A stretch of 64,000 bases of DNA, taken from Tritrichomonas musculus (lineage: Eukaryota > Parabasalia > Tritrichomonadida > Tritrichomonadidae). A program made the position numbers and the translations under genes. How positions within the stretch are numbered: position 1 is the first letter of the stretch; each line of letters starts with the position of its first letter. The notes beneath the pieces are model-generated. The model did not search any database and was not told where the DNA came from. It saw only the letters and a program-made list of their open reading frames with translations. The stretch spans positions 1,922,001-1,986,000 of the forward strand of contig JAPFFF010000021.1 of assembly GCA_039105265.1 (NCBI GenBank), in the 5' to 3' direction. Below are positions 10,041 through 21,451 of the stretch, one piece after another.

Positions 10041-11303
10041 GGGTGGTCAAAAAGTAACTGCCACATCATTTTTGACATTAAAAAAATGAATTTAAGCTTT
10101 TATTTTTTAGTAAAAATGAGGATATTCTCCATTGCATTCGATGACTGCATTAAGTCGATTTATCCATGATTCAAAGACATTTTCCCATGTTTTTTGTTTA
10201 ACTTTTAAACAAATTTCTTTGATTGCATTTATCAGGTCACAAACCGTTTTTGTTTGCCACTTTTTGAGTTCATTTTTCAAGTAACCAAACAAGAAGAAGT
10301 CGCAAGGAGAGATATCGGGAGAATAAGGTGGGTGTTCAAGTTTTTCCCATCCTAACGCCTTGATTTTTGCCAAAGTAGCCTTTGCTGTATGAGGTCGAGC
10401 ATTATCAATATGTAAAAGTTTATGATGTTTTGTAAATTTTGCGATTTCTACATTTGCATTTTCAGTCATTTCAGAAAGAATGCTTTCACACATATATGTG
10501 CTAGTGAATCTTGTATTTGTTGGGAGAGCATTTATTGATATGATGCCTTTACAATTGAAAGAAATAAAAATCATTACTTTTTCTGAAATAATCATCTTCT
10601 TCTCTAAATCTGGTGGTTTTTTTCCAGGTACACACCATGCAGATTCTTGCTGATTTATCAAAAATATCCATGACTCATCACCTGTTACAACTGATGCTCT
10701 TTGATTCTCATTAAGTGATGTGAGCTTTTTCAGCATTAAAATAGAATACTCCACTCTTTTTCTCTTTTGGTCCTCTTTCAAAAAGTGAGGTACCCATCTT
10801 GCAGTGCACTTTTTTAAACCAAGCTCTTGTTTTAGAATTCTAATAACTTTTCCTTTGCTTATGACAAGTGTGGCTGATATATATCTTGCAGAAGCGAATG
10901 GAAATTCTTCTAAAATTTGTTGTATTTCTTCAACTCTATCGTTTTCAACAGGTCTTCCTGATGGATGCAAATCAGCAAGGTCAGTCCGGCCATTTTTAAA
11001 TTCTCTGTACCAATAACGAACGCCACTTCGTGATATACATCCTTCTCCATATGTTGAAACAAGTTGTGCAAGTGCAATTGGAACTGATGTCTGATTAAGA
11101 TACAAAAAATGAACAACTGCTCTAATTTCGTATTCCATAAAAATGAAGTAAATTTTTATTTAACGGATTTGAAAAGACGTTAATGAAACGTCAATTATCA
11201 GAAAAATAGATCATTATTAACGAATGCAATATTCAATATTTTCATTGTAATATTTTAATTCAATACAAATATTTTTTGGGTGGCAGTTACTTTTTGACCA
11301 CCC
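10041..11303 (-). mobile_element. Intact mariner (Tc1/mariner) element
   Basis: The ends are perfect 24-bp terminal inverted repeats starting GGGTGGTCAAAAAGTAACTG. The element is flanked by TA on both sides, the standard mariner target duplication. Total length is 1263 bp, typical for the family. It carries one intact transposase gene. Both ends and the gene are undamaged, so the insertion looks recent and may still be mobile. It interrupts an older remnant frame. Confidence 0.92.
10107..11138 (-). CDS. Mariner transposase (DD34D), 343 aa
   Basis: Cut-and-paste transposase that binds the TIRs and moves the element between TA sites. The N-terminal half (about residues 1-110) carries the paired helix-turn-helix DNA-binding region ending in H-P-S-G-R-P. 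The catalytic triad is visible: the first Asp in V-V-T-G-D-E-S-W, the second in H-I-D-N-A-R-P-H, and the third in P-Y-S-P-D-I-S-P-C-D, with 34 residues between the second and third, which is the mariner DD34D signature. Length matches the family (about 345 aa). It starts at an ATG 165 bp inside one TIR and has no internal stop. Trichomonads are known hosts of mariner elements. Confidence 0.95.
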   Translation of the reverse strand: MEYEIRAVVHFLYLNQTSVPIALAQLVSTYGEGCISRSGVRYWYREFKNGRTDLADLHPSGRPVENDRVEEIQQILEEFPFASARYISATLVISKGKVIRILKQELGLKKCTARWVPHFLKEDQKRKRVEYSILMLKKLTSLNENQRASVVTGDESWIFLINQQESAWCVPGKKPPDLEKKMIISEKVMIFISFNCKGIISINALPTNTRFTSTYMCESILSEMTENANVEIAKFTKHHKLLHIDNARPHTAKATLAKIKALGWEKLEHPPYSPDISPCDFFLFGYLKNELKKWQTKTVCDLINAIKEICLKVKQKTWENVFESWINRLNAVIECNGEYPHFY

Positions 11304-11529
11304 TATAGATCCACAAATGATAAATCCTGCACGTATATCATGTATGTATGCTCCATCCACCACTTCCACCGAATTGACCGAAATATTTGTTGATGAAACA
11401 ACAGAAGTTAATGAATATTAAAAATATTCTACATTTTATACATGCCCACCTTTATGTATAACAAGTAGGCTTATAAAAGATGAATTTTTTGAATTTATAA
11501 CAAAAGCTGGTCCTTAAGTAAACTTTTAT

Positions 11530-12650
11530 TGATATCTTAATTTATAATTTTTTCTCCAATTCATCCAATAAGGTATATCTCTGTCAATATACCTATATGG
11601 GAAATACTTAGGTCCATGATAACAGCCTGCAGTTTTTCCTTTAGCAGTTGATAGTATCTTTATCCCAACGATAAGTTCTTTCTGCTTCTTCATTTTGTTG
11701 TAATTTTCTCAAATCCCAACGATTATATGTGATATATTCCCAATCTTTAAGTGCTTTTTTTCTTCCTTCAGTTATTCTCTTGAGTTTTTCATTTTCCATC
11801 TCAAGATTTTTCTTTCTTCTTTCTTCTTCTCTAATTTTCTGCCTTTCTTTATCACGTTCAGTTACAATTTTAATAGCTCTTTCAACAGCTGCCTTTTCTT
11901 TTGTTTTTACAGCATCTTTAGCTGCTGATTCTCTTTGATCCCTTAAAAGACCTTGATAACTGACTGCAAGTCGGTTCCATCTTGCTCTTGAGCTTTTTCC
12001 ATCTATTAGTTTTCCCCATTGGGTGTTTATAACCTCATTTGAACATGTACCATTTGTTAAAATCTCTGTATTTATTATATTTCCACCAATATGACTTTCT
12101 ATATTGGTTTTGAACGAAAGATTTTATTCTTCTAACATAAAATTTGCATTTTATAAGCTCTTATACCGTTTGGAACCATATACCAAAGATCACCTGCTCT
12201 TGTTCTAGCTCTACCATATCTCCAAGAGTTAATAACATCATTTGCAGCATTATATACTCTGTTATAAGGTGGAGGTATGAAATTCATTGCTACATCTAAA
12301 CCTTTTGACCATAACCTTTCATTATTTGTTGTTATTTTAAGTTTTTCTTGTATTTTAGAAAGGCCGGTATATTTATTGATCTTATTTGTCAACCATGCAT
12401 ATCGATTTTTACTCTCTCTTAACCAATTTTCCTCATTTTCTTGAGCATTTATCACCAAGAGTATAGTCACCTAAATTTTCTAACCATGCAGCGTATTGTG
12501 CTGCAGTTAGTAATTTACCATCCATCACATATTCCACTGGTTTATCAGTTTCAACTGACATTAAAAAAAATGATATTAATTCACTTTTCACTTTGAGAAT
12601 TCTATCACTTTTCACGTTGTTAGTAAATTTGTAACATTGAAAAGTATAAA
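11530..12650 (-). pseudogene. Coiled-coil remnant of a virus-like or selfish element
   Basis: The minus strand carries coding-like pieces: a proline/tyrosine-rich segment with R-Y-G-R-A-R-T-R-A-G (about 12150-12300), and a long charged coiled coil rich in Lys, Glu and Arg (about 11730-11930) followed by a Trp/Tyr-rich tail. It is broken in a few places. It runs on the same strand as the Rep fossil at 22.1-22.8 kb and ends where the nested transposons begin, so both may derive from one old element split by the nest. A structural-protein role is only a guess; no family recognised. Confidence 0.35.
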
Positions 12651-13305
12651 CATAGGGGTGGTAACGATCAGAAATTGTCAAAAAATTGAATTAAATTTTA
12701 AATATCTATAGGATTTAATATAGGGGATACAACGATAGGAAATTTTCTGAAAATTCATTCAAATTTTTTTGTTACTATACTATTTTTTAAAAAATATGAT
12801 AAATTAAATATGGACTTATAAATAAAAATGAATTATGGGCTGGTTTTGGAAAATATCTGTCAGAAGTCGAGATATCACTTTCATTTTTTCTGAGACTCTG
12901 TTCGAGCATTTTGTAAAATTCTTTTTTATTATATTTTATACTACCGTAATGACATTAATATATTCCAAAATGCTAATTATGATTTTACGAACGCAATAAA
13001 TAGAGTAATTTATATATCATCTTGATGTATAGATAATTTGATATAAAATTTTGAAGAATGTTATAAATTAGGTTTATTTATAATACCCTATATTTTAACG
13101 TCTGCTGTTGAATTTCCCGATTGAATGGCCATTCAAAATTCAGATGATTCAATTTTTTCTGAGTATAATTCTATGAGTTTATTGAAATAAAAAATGTCAT
13201 TAATTCAAATATTTTTTATAATATTTTGTAATTAAAAAAATATTATTATTATTTTATTTTGCTATATTCATTTATTTAAATTGTTATGGATAATGATCCC
13301 AGTTT

Positions 13306-15513
13306 TCACTCATTTTCATCAGGCTTCCATTCGCTTGAATCACTTTCATCATTATCAGATATAAGTAGTTCTTTCAATCTGGGAATATTCCAAGCAGCTT
13401 TTTTTGATTGATCAGTTAAATTATGAAAAATGTTTTCCATATTTTTAGTGACGTTTTCATGCCTCTTTTTGTTGATATTGATAGGATCTTTCTCTTCATC
13501 AGCAACCAGCTTTTTTTTTGCAATACCAAAAATGGAAATATCAAGAGGCTGGTATTCAGCTGTTCCAGAAGCTGGTACAAATATTAATTGAATACCAAGC
13601 TTCTTAGCTTCTTCTTTGACTTTCTCATTTATATGACTTTTATAAACGTCCAAAACTAACGCAAAATTTTGATTATTCATTTTTTTTTTTAACCACTTTA
13701 AATATTTTATAATTACTTCTGTTGTTGTCCAACCGGACTTTGAATGTGAAATGAATTCATTATCGTTCTTATGAATTGAAAATTTTCGTTCACATTGCTG
13801 TGAAACACCTTTTGCAACAATTCCCAGAGGTATATCTTGCTCTGGATCGTAACTGATTGCACCAATAAATGTCGTTGCCTCTTTGTCTTTCAAATCATTT
13901 TTTTCGACCAAAGCATCATCTTTCCCTTTTAATGAAATAATTTTTGATGCAAAATTTTGCGTCCTGACACTTGTTTCGTCCATATTTATGACTTTTTGCG
14001 GCCCATACTTATCAATAGCAATTGCAACTTCATTCAGGTATCTTTCTATTTGAAATGATGAAACTTGACCACGACGTTTATAATGAGCTTTTTTAAAAAC
14101 CAATTTGTGTCTCATCATAAAATTGAATATCCAGGTCCTACTGGCCTGGAAATCATTCAAATAATCATCGATTAATTTTTGTGGTTCTCGATCGGCTGTT
14201 TCCAGAAAGTCGTCAAATTCATCTCCATATTTTTCAATGTCTATTTGGCCGTTTTCATCCAAAGGATTTTCTTTCTTTTTGTATTTATAAAGAATAAATG
14301 ATTTCGTGGCTATATTCAAAGGTGAATTGAAAATTTTCAATGCTAATTCTTTAATAAAATTAATAGTCACTAGTTCGTTATTTTTAAGATGATCAACAAT
14401 TTGTTGAAATAGAATTTCTTCTTCTTCCGGAATTAATGATTTATAAAAATAATCATTTGACATATATGAGCATATTTTCTCCTCAGGTTTTCCATCAAAA
14501 AGATTCTTTAACCGAACATCATTTATACTTTTTAAATAATTATACCTGTTTCTGCATGACTCTCCGGTTCTATACACGACATATTTGGCCACACTTGGCC
14601 AATGAATTTCACCTTTTTCATTTAAAATTGCCTTTGTCAAATAACCTTGTTTTAGTACTGTTAATAAATTCTCAGTTTCTGTTTCGGACCACTGTCCATG
14701 AACTTCAGAAAAATAACCACTAAGAGGTGTCAGTTTCATTTCATTCTTATATCCTTTTGAATTTTGGAGCATCAAGTGAAAATCTTTTTCATTCAATTTT
14801 TGTGTTTTAAATAGTGAATTCTTTTCACCTAATTTTAAAATTGAAGTTATTTTATTGAATGCTGATTGGCAGTTATCTTTGAAATTTTCATCGCTCTCAT
14901 TTTTTAAAAATTCATATTTTGGTTCCAAATTTTTTTTTAAATCTGAATATCCCCAGTGAGGATGATCTTTAAACAAATGATATGAAAATTCAAAAAATGA
15001 ATCATCATAATTCAATTTTACATTAATATAGTATTTATTAGGAGATAAATAATTTGGTGAAAATTGTAAAGCCAATAACCATGATGCGTGAATCAATTTG
15101 ATATCATTATTTTCTGTTTCATCTAAATTTTTTTCGTCTGTAATAATAAAATTTGCATTATCATCGACAACAATTCCTCCCATTGAATAAACCAAATTTG
15201 TATATTGTTTGGCTCTATTCTTATCTATACGATAAAATTTAATAGATTTCTCATACAACCAAAGATTAAATAAATAAGGAGTTTTGTAGTCAAATGAAAA
15301 AGGATTTATTTTCATATCAATCATTGATTCATAACAAATATAAGAAATTGCAAAAGGTTTTTCGAGCTTTTTATTATTTGGTGTTGTTATGGTAATCAAG
15401 ATATCTGCTTGATTTATCTTGTTTACAACTTGACCATTAATAGATTTGATTGTGTTTAATATAAAATCGATTTGTTTTTGTTTTAATTCTGATGAAATAA
15501 AAACTGAATGCAT
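13306..15513 (-). CDS. Pogo-like DDE transposase with BRCT-like and SANT/Myb-like regions, 735 aa
   Basis: Intact ATG-to-stop gene. Residues 1-165 look like two BRCT-like modules; each has a buried-aromatic helix, the second reading H-A-S-W-L-L-A-L. Residues about 270-335 look like a SANT/Myb domain (W-S-E-T-E-T-E-N then W-P-S-V-A and C-R-N-R-Y). A CENP-B-like helix-turn-helix (W-I-F-N-F-M-M-R-H-K) precedes the catalytic core. Acidic residues are seen in N-M-D-E-T-S-V, L-V-L-D-V-Y-K-S-H and Y-Q-P-L-D-I-S-I-F, the order of pogo/Tigger-type DDE enzymes. It presumably cuts and pastes its own element. The BRCT part could tie it to phosphorylated repair proteins; that is inference. The C-terminus is acidic. 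Confidence 0.75.
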   Translation of the reverse strand: MHSVFISSELKQKQIDFILNTIKSINGQVVNKINQADILITITTPNNKKLEKPFAISYICYESMIDMKINPFSFDYKTPYLFNLWLYEKSIKFYRIDKNRAKQYTNLVYSMGGIVVDDNANFIITDEKNLDETENNDIKLIHASWLLALQFSPNYLSPNKYYINVKLNYDDSFFEFSYHLFKDHPHWGYSDLKKNLEPKYEFLKNESDENFKDNCQSAFNKITSILKLGEKNSLFKTQKLNEKDFHLMLQNSKGYKNEMKLTPLSGYFSEVHGQWSETETENLLTVLKQGYLTKAILNEKGEIHWPSVAKYVVYRTGESCRNRYNYLKSINDVRLKNLFDGKPEEKICSYMSNDYFYKSLIPEEEEILFQQIVDHLKNNELVTINFIKELALKIFNSPLNIATKSFILYKYKKKENPLDENGQIDIEKYGDEFDDFLETADREPQKLIDDYLNDFQASRTWIFNFMMRHKLVFKKAHYKRRGQVSSFQIERYLNEVAIAIDKYGPQKVINMDETSVRTQNFASKIISLKGKDDALVEKNDLKDKEATTFIGAISYDPEQDIPLGIVAKGVSQQCERKFSIHKNDNEFISHSKSGWTTTEVIIKYLKWLKKKMNNQNFALVLDVYKSHINEKVKEEAKKLGIQLIFVPASGTAEYQPLDISIFGIAKKKLVADEEKDPININKKRHENVTKNMENIFHNLTDQSKKAAWNIPRLKELLISDNDESDSSEWKPDENE

Positions 15514-15940
15514 TCTCCAGGAAAAGGAAAAAGAACTTTTTTTTTTTATTTGGGTTGTGAATTAATTCAATTTTTTTAAGATTCATAACATCGTAAGCTT
15601 GTAAAATATACCCAAATGTAAAAAAAAGACCTGGTCTTGGTGATTCTTTCTGGTCTTTTGGCGATTTTAATAAATCTTTTAAAAAGTTATTTCTTATGAA
15701 TTATTAAATAAAATGATTAAATGATATTTGATTAAATAATAATTCAATTTACGAATCAACATTCAATAAATTCAATGAATTTATTTAATTACTCGGCTAT
15801 ATATATTCATAAAAATATAAATACTATTAATATTTCAATGCATTATTTCAATGCATTATTTATTATTCGGCTATATATATTCATAAAAATGTAAATACTA
15901 TTAATATTTTAATAACATTTTATATCGGTATATATTTAAA

Positions 15941-18788
15941 ATAGGTGTGGCGATCGGAAGTGAAGTGTCAAATAATTGAAATAAAACATAAAAAATCCAT
16001 GGATCACAAAATAAACCAATTAATTAAATGTTATATGATATAATGATTATAAATTTTGAATAAAAAATAAAATTATATGTGTAGGATTTAAGATATAAAA
16101 AAAATGATATTTTCTTTCAAATCTGAGACATGTTATATGAAATATATAAGTTATTTTAAGCTTTTTTGTAATATTTTATAAGCCATTCGCATATTAAACC
16201 ATTTGGATATTTTTAAATATTTTAAGGGTAAAGTTGGCTTTTCTTTTTTTTGAAATCTTTTAATTTATTCTATGTGCTGCTTGAATGAATTGTATGATCA
16301 TTGAATTTATTTCTATGTAAATTCAATCTTTTCTGAGGGGCATTCAAATGAACAGAAAAAAAAGAGCTCCACAGAGCTATCAAATCAATTTTTGTACAAA
16401 AAAGCATTACAACGTAATGTAAAATATTCTGAATTTTGGATATATAACAAAAAATGGTCCAAATTATGAAAAAAATAAAAAATGAAAATATCATAATCCA
16501 AAAAATATCAAGAAACATTTTTTTACTAAAAAAAGTGCATATTTCTAATTTTAAACATATATACAAGGGGAATCATTTGTTTTTATAATATTTAATTTGA
16601 AGCAGACTGAATTACAATGCTTTTTTTTTCTTCAATTTCGAAAAAAATTTTTTTTCTACTTAATTCTATTGATATTGGTTGATATATATTTTTTATAGGA
16701 ATATTTTAGATTGATATTCGATATTCATTAAGAAAAATATTTGTTTTAAAATGCAATAAAATTATTTGAAAATTTTATCATGAAAATTTTGATGTTAGCA
16801 AGTCGGCTCTTCTCGAATAGGAAACTTTTTGGATTTGTACTAGGAAAATATAATTAATAGCATTTATTATAATAAAATGGCCCATTAAAAATTAGAAAAT
16901 TTGAATCATGGAGAAAATTGAATATTGATATTTCTGTGATTTTTTGATTTGATGGATTTTTCCTATTATATTTTATGTAGTATTTGATATATACATAAAA
17001 TTAAGGAATCTAATTGCGTGTAAAATGAAAAATTGGCACTTTCAAATAAGTTTGTTTTTGAAAATATTGAAAGGGTTGAAAAGTTGAATAAAATCAAAAA
17101 AAAAAAAAATATTTATCATATCTTATTATTAAAAAAGCAAAAATTATTATAATTTTTATATTAATTTATATATAATAATATATATATATTATTTATTAAA
17201 TATTAATAATATAATGAATATGGAAATAAATATTCTTTTTTTAAGTTAACTTAAAAATTCAATGGAGATAAAAAAATTTGAATGAATGCTTTTTCGTTTT
17301 TTTATTCAAAATTATGAGATAAAAAATGTTTTTATCTCAATAAATTTATCATAATTTATATATATAATATCAGATAATAGACACAATAATTAATTAAACT
17401 ACAAAAACATATATATCCATATATATTAAAAAATAATAATTTATTTTGAACAATAAACTAATTTATCAATTGAAACCATAGTTTATATTATTACTTAAGC
17501 TTTAACGCATTGCATAAAAATCAAAATAAATAATTAAATTAGTATATTAATCCAAAAAAAGTCGAATTTTTTTTTATTCTTCTATACATAAAAGAAAACA
17601 AGATACCAAACTATTTTTTTCTATATTTAATTGGTTGATTGAATAGAAAAAGTATTATAATAACCATTTATCAATTGAAATAGCTATATATTTTTGATGA
17701 ATCCATACCAATGTTTTTATAAAATTTCCGAATAAATCCTTTTATTTACGAAATTAAATAATTTTAAAATTATAAGGTATTCCATATAAAATTTCATTAA
17801 CAATATCTTTTTTATTTTCATATTGATTCAATAAAACTGTTTTTTGATGAGAGAAATTGGTTCACAATTTTTTGAAAGAAATTTTTTTTTATTCAATTAT
17901 TTGAGAAAATAGAAATTCGAAAAAAACTATCTAAACAAAAATATTCTTATTTAAAAAAGTAATCTTAAATTAATTATATTTTTTTAAATTAAGATTATAC
18001 ATGATAATCTTAATGGATAAAATAAAAAATGATTAAACGTTGATTTGATAAGAAATATATAAATTTTTTATATTTTAATGAAATATCAGATTTGCCATTA
18101 GCAAAAACTCATAGAATATTTTGAAAGATATTACAAAAAGTGGAAAAAAGTTGAGAAAAGCCAACTTTACCCTTAAAATATCAAGGAAAAATAATAAAAC
18201 TTATCAAATAATAAATTTGATATTATATTTTTTAATCATTTCATATAAATCAATCAAGATATTGGAAAAAAGAAATTAAGATGATCTATATCATAGGAAA
18301 GAACAATTTTTTAAATTCATTATGTATGAAATAAAAAATTATTTATCCTAATTTATCCTAAATTGAAAAAAAAACGAATTGATTTTAGTTTTTTCTTCTT
18401 TGTAAACGATATACTTTATTTTTTTAAGCACATGTTACTTATATTATATATTTTCAATTTTCAGATCTAAAATGAATGTCCAAAAATATTTATCTTAGAG
18501 AATCTACTTTCTTTTTTGGTGTCATATGTTTTCTCTTTAATATTGTTTACTCGAAAATCTTTTCATTAGTTGGAAAATTATAAAACAATTACATTTATCA
18601 TTGTGAAAAAAACGATTATTTTCAATTGAATTTCCTAAATAATCATATCTTGAAATTGATACATAGAATTTTAAAAATAATAATTTTATAAATATTATAT
18701 TATAATTATATTCCTAAAAACAAAATATCAACTCATTCCATGGATTTTTTAGTTTTTCTGACACTTCACTTCCGATCGCCACACCTAT
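15941..18788. mobile_element. Nested stack level 5 TIR element, 8-bp TSD
   Basis: Perfect 30-bp terminal inverted repeats start ATAGGTGTGGCGATCGGAAG. They are flanked by the 8-bp direct repeat TATTTAAA (15933-15940 and 18789-18796). It is inserted upstream of the level 4 transposase gene. About 880 bp is native; the rest is level 6. No gene, hence non-autonomous. The terminal ATAGG-G-TGG and the TSD length match levels 1 and 2, suggesting a common superfamily. Being inside level 4 and having perfect TIRs, it is younger. Confidence 0.85.
16217..18181. mobile_element. Nested stack level 6 (innermost) TIR element, 1965 bp
   Basis: Perfect 28-bp inverted repeats contain TTTTAAGGGTAAAGTTGGCT at each end (16217-16244 and 18154-18181). 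If the element proper starts at AGGGTAAAG, it is flanked by TA on both sides, as in mariner-type elements. The interior is extremely AT-rich and has no credible gene; a 98-codon minus-strand frame near 16270-16566 looks random. Non-autonomous. Confidence 0.75.
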
Positions 18789-21451
18789 TATTTAAAATAT
18801 AAATGAAAAAAATTTATTTTCAATTGAAAAAATGCTTTTATTGATTTTATTATATATTTATATCTTATTATTTTTTTATTTTATATATGATATTTTGAAA
18901 GCTTTACAAATCACCATCGCCAAAAAAACCGTTTTGGTGATCTCCAAAATATATGTAAACTATTCAAAATTGAATGCTGTTGCCAAAAGCCCAAGACCTG
19001 GGCTTTTGGTGAAATCGGTTATTTGGCTTTTCATCGTCAATATAAATGAGCTTTTTATTATTATTTTATATGATATATTATACAAATCATACAATTATTT
19101 TGTAATATTCAAAAAATAACATTTTTTTACTGAGAAAATCTTATCGATTATTAATATGACTTTTGATAAAACTCATTTAATTCCTCTTTCAAATAATTCA
19201 ATGGTTTATGACTTTTGATAAAACTAAATTTTATTAATAAAATTTATTTGACAATAATATGGTTACATTTGGTGATTTTTAAAACCCAAAAAACGTTTAT
19301 TTCACCAAATTTACAAGCTTAAACATCGTTTTTATTATTATTATTATTATTCAACAAATAGTTTATATTCATAGAAATAAACATGTTAATAATAAAAACC
19401 AAAATTATAAAAATTCTATCAAAAAGTTTCATCGTAAAATTATGAGAATATATTAAAATCATATAATTTCGTATTTTAAACATGTTTAGCAATAAAAAAT
19501 AATAAAAATTAAAAAACAATATTCAATTACTTTTATAAAATGGTTTTCAAAAAGTTTTTAAATAAAAAGATAATTTTTCAATCTAAATAGGTTGATAGTT
19601 AAATAAAAATAAATTTATCTTTTATGAAAAAAAATAATTTAATAAATAAAACATAAATTTAGTTTTAATAAAGAATCATAAATACAAATATATAGATAAT
19701 GCTTAATTTTATATAAAATAAAATTAAAAATTGCATTGAAAATATTGAAATTGTTCAAATAATATATATTCATATGAAAATAAACAATATCGATAATGAG
19801 GCAAAATCAAATATCATTAAAATAATAAATAATTATCATTGTTAGGATAAAAATATATCTAAAAATATAAATCTTTGGATGCTTTTTTTTTACTTCAAAA
19901 TTTAATTTATCCACCGAATAATCTTTTTTAATATATGAAACTTCGAGATTACTCTGTTAACTTACTTTTTTTAAAAAAATCGTGAAATTTTAATCAATGT
20001 AAAAAATACTTTTTTTATATTTTTGGAAAGGGTTGATTGCTGACATTAAATATTTGGAAAGATTTCAAAGAAACTAAAGGAAAACACGCAAAAAAAAAGG
20101 ATTTGATCATCTTAGATTTTGGAGGCGAAAAATTGTTTTGTTAATTCATGCAAATAAATCAACTTAAAATGCACCAAAATATATTTTTTTATTATAAACT
20201 TCTATTCAAAAAAGATTTTAATTCTAGATTAAATGCAATGATGCAGATATCAAAAAAACAAAAAAAATCTTTTTTCTCATCATTAAGAAGAGGACAGACC
20301 ACATAAAATACTTATATAAAAAAAAGTTAAATATTTCCCTTTTATAACACTGAATTGATAAAAAATGTGGAAAAAAGTGAAATAAACGGTCAATAAAACA
20401 AACGTACATATTATTTTTTGAATTAAAAAAAAAGAATTGCCATGTTTTTGAATAAAAAGAAAAAAAGAAAAAAAATTTTTAAGAAAAAATTCAGAGTTTT
20501 TTTTTTCAAGTAAACCATTCAATCGGGAAATTCAACAGCAGACGTTAAAATATAGGGTAATAAAATAATATTAATATGAAATATGAAATAAAATGGCATT
20601 TTAATTTTGGATATATTTGTAAAATATTAAGATGTACAAATACTTTTATTAAAATCATTTTGAATATATAAAAAATATGTTTATAAAAAAAGGATTTTTT
20701 CGAAACAGTTTTGAAAATTATGTCAATATATTAACTAAATTTTTTGAATATGTTAAATATATTTTATTAATATTGGGTAAAATAATCATATTCATCTTAA
20801 ATATTCAAATATAAATGTATTTGTGTAGAAAAAAATTTTCAATAATAAACTATCAATATTTTTCAATATCTATAATATTTTATTCAAAAATTGATAAGCC
20901 AAAACAATGGTTTCAATAGGACTAAAATTCTATTTGAATCAATCTCACATTTTTTCTTAATAATATTTGAAACATAGGATTTTTTAGCAAAATAAGAAGC
21001 ATTAGGTTTTATTTTAAAACTTACAAGATGAAAATTTTTTAAAATCAAACAGACCTTCACAAATTTTGCATGCGATATCTCGACTTCTGACAGTTTATAT
21101 CAATTAAGAAGATAGCATTTATATTTATGATATATTTTATATGATAAACAGCATATTTAAAATTGTTTTTATTTGAAAAAACAAATACTATAAATCAAAC
21201 AGACCTTCACAAATTTCGTAAGTGATATCTCGACTTCTGATAGACATTTTCTTATCAAAGAGGTATCATTCGATTTATTAAAGTTCTCTTAATTTATATT
21301 TCCTGTTTTTAATAATTTTTATTAGGGCGTAAATTTAGTGACACTTTTTTATCGTTGCATCCCATATGATTTAATATTTAATATTATAACTAATGTATAT
21401 TTAATAAATTAATTAAATTCTATCATTAGATTTTTCATTATCTCTATACGC

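Larger units (their letters stand above)
9610..11421 (+). pseudogene. Unrecognised virus-like or selfish-element frame containing a mariner
   Basis: A coding-like frame of unknown family with protein-like composition. The first codon is TTG and no upstream ATG fits. A complete mariner element sits inside it near its 3' part, flanked by TA, and coding-like sequence is also seen beyond the insertion. It lies in the same remnant block as a CRESS-type Rep fossil, so it may belong to that old element, but this is inference. I cannot assign a function and I treat it as a fossil. Confidence 0.35.
13086..20557 (-). mobile_element. Nested stack level 4: autonomous pogo-like transposon with BRCT/SANT transposase
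   Basis: Terminal inverted repeats of 43 bp, perfectly identical, start CCCTATATTTTAACGTCTGC at 13086 and end at 20557. They are flanked by TAATA on both sides (13081-13085 and 20558-20562). This includes the TA expected of Tc1/mariner/pogo elements; whether the duplication is TA or all five bases is open. The transposase gene lies 220 bp inside the left end. About 4.6 kb is native; 15941-18788 was inserted later. Perfect TIRs and an intact gene point to a recent arrival relative to levels 1-3. Confidence 0.85.
12857..21243. mobile_element. Nested stack level 3 TIR element with a duplicated right end
   Basis: The left end CTGTCAGAAGTCGAGATATC (12857) is mirrored on the right at 21243. Similarity extends about 47 bp inward and includes GTCTGTT. 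A second copy of the right end lies at about 21043-21093, so the right terminus is tandemly duplicated with a period of about 150 bp. No clean target-site duplication could be read. No gene of its own remains. Confidence 0.6.
12720..21367. mobile_element. Nested stack level 2 TIR element
   Basis: The left end is ATAGGGGATACAACGATAGG at 12720. The right end is the complement of ATATGGGATGCAACGATA, finishing at 21367. It is flanked by the 8-bp direct repeat GATTTAAT (12712-12719 and 21368-21375). Its own DNA amounts to only about 260 bp, so it was a small MITE. The ends resemble level 1 (ATAGGGG followed by ACGATAG), so the two are probably related families. Confidence 0.75.

Noticed and set aside
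16270-16566. 98-codon frame inside nested level 6
   Set aside because: Composition is Phe/Ile/Lys-biased as expected from random AT-rich DNA; no motif of a transposase or other protein.
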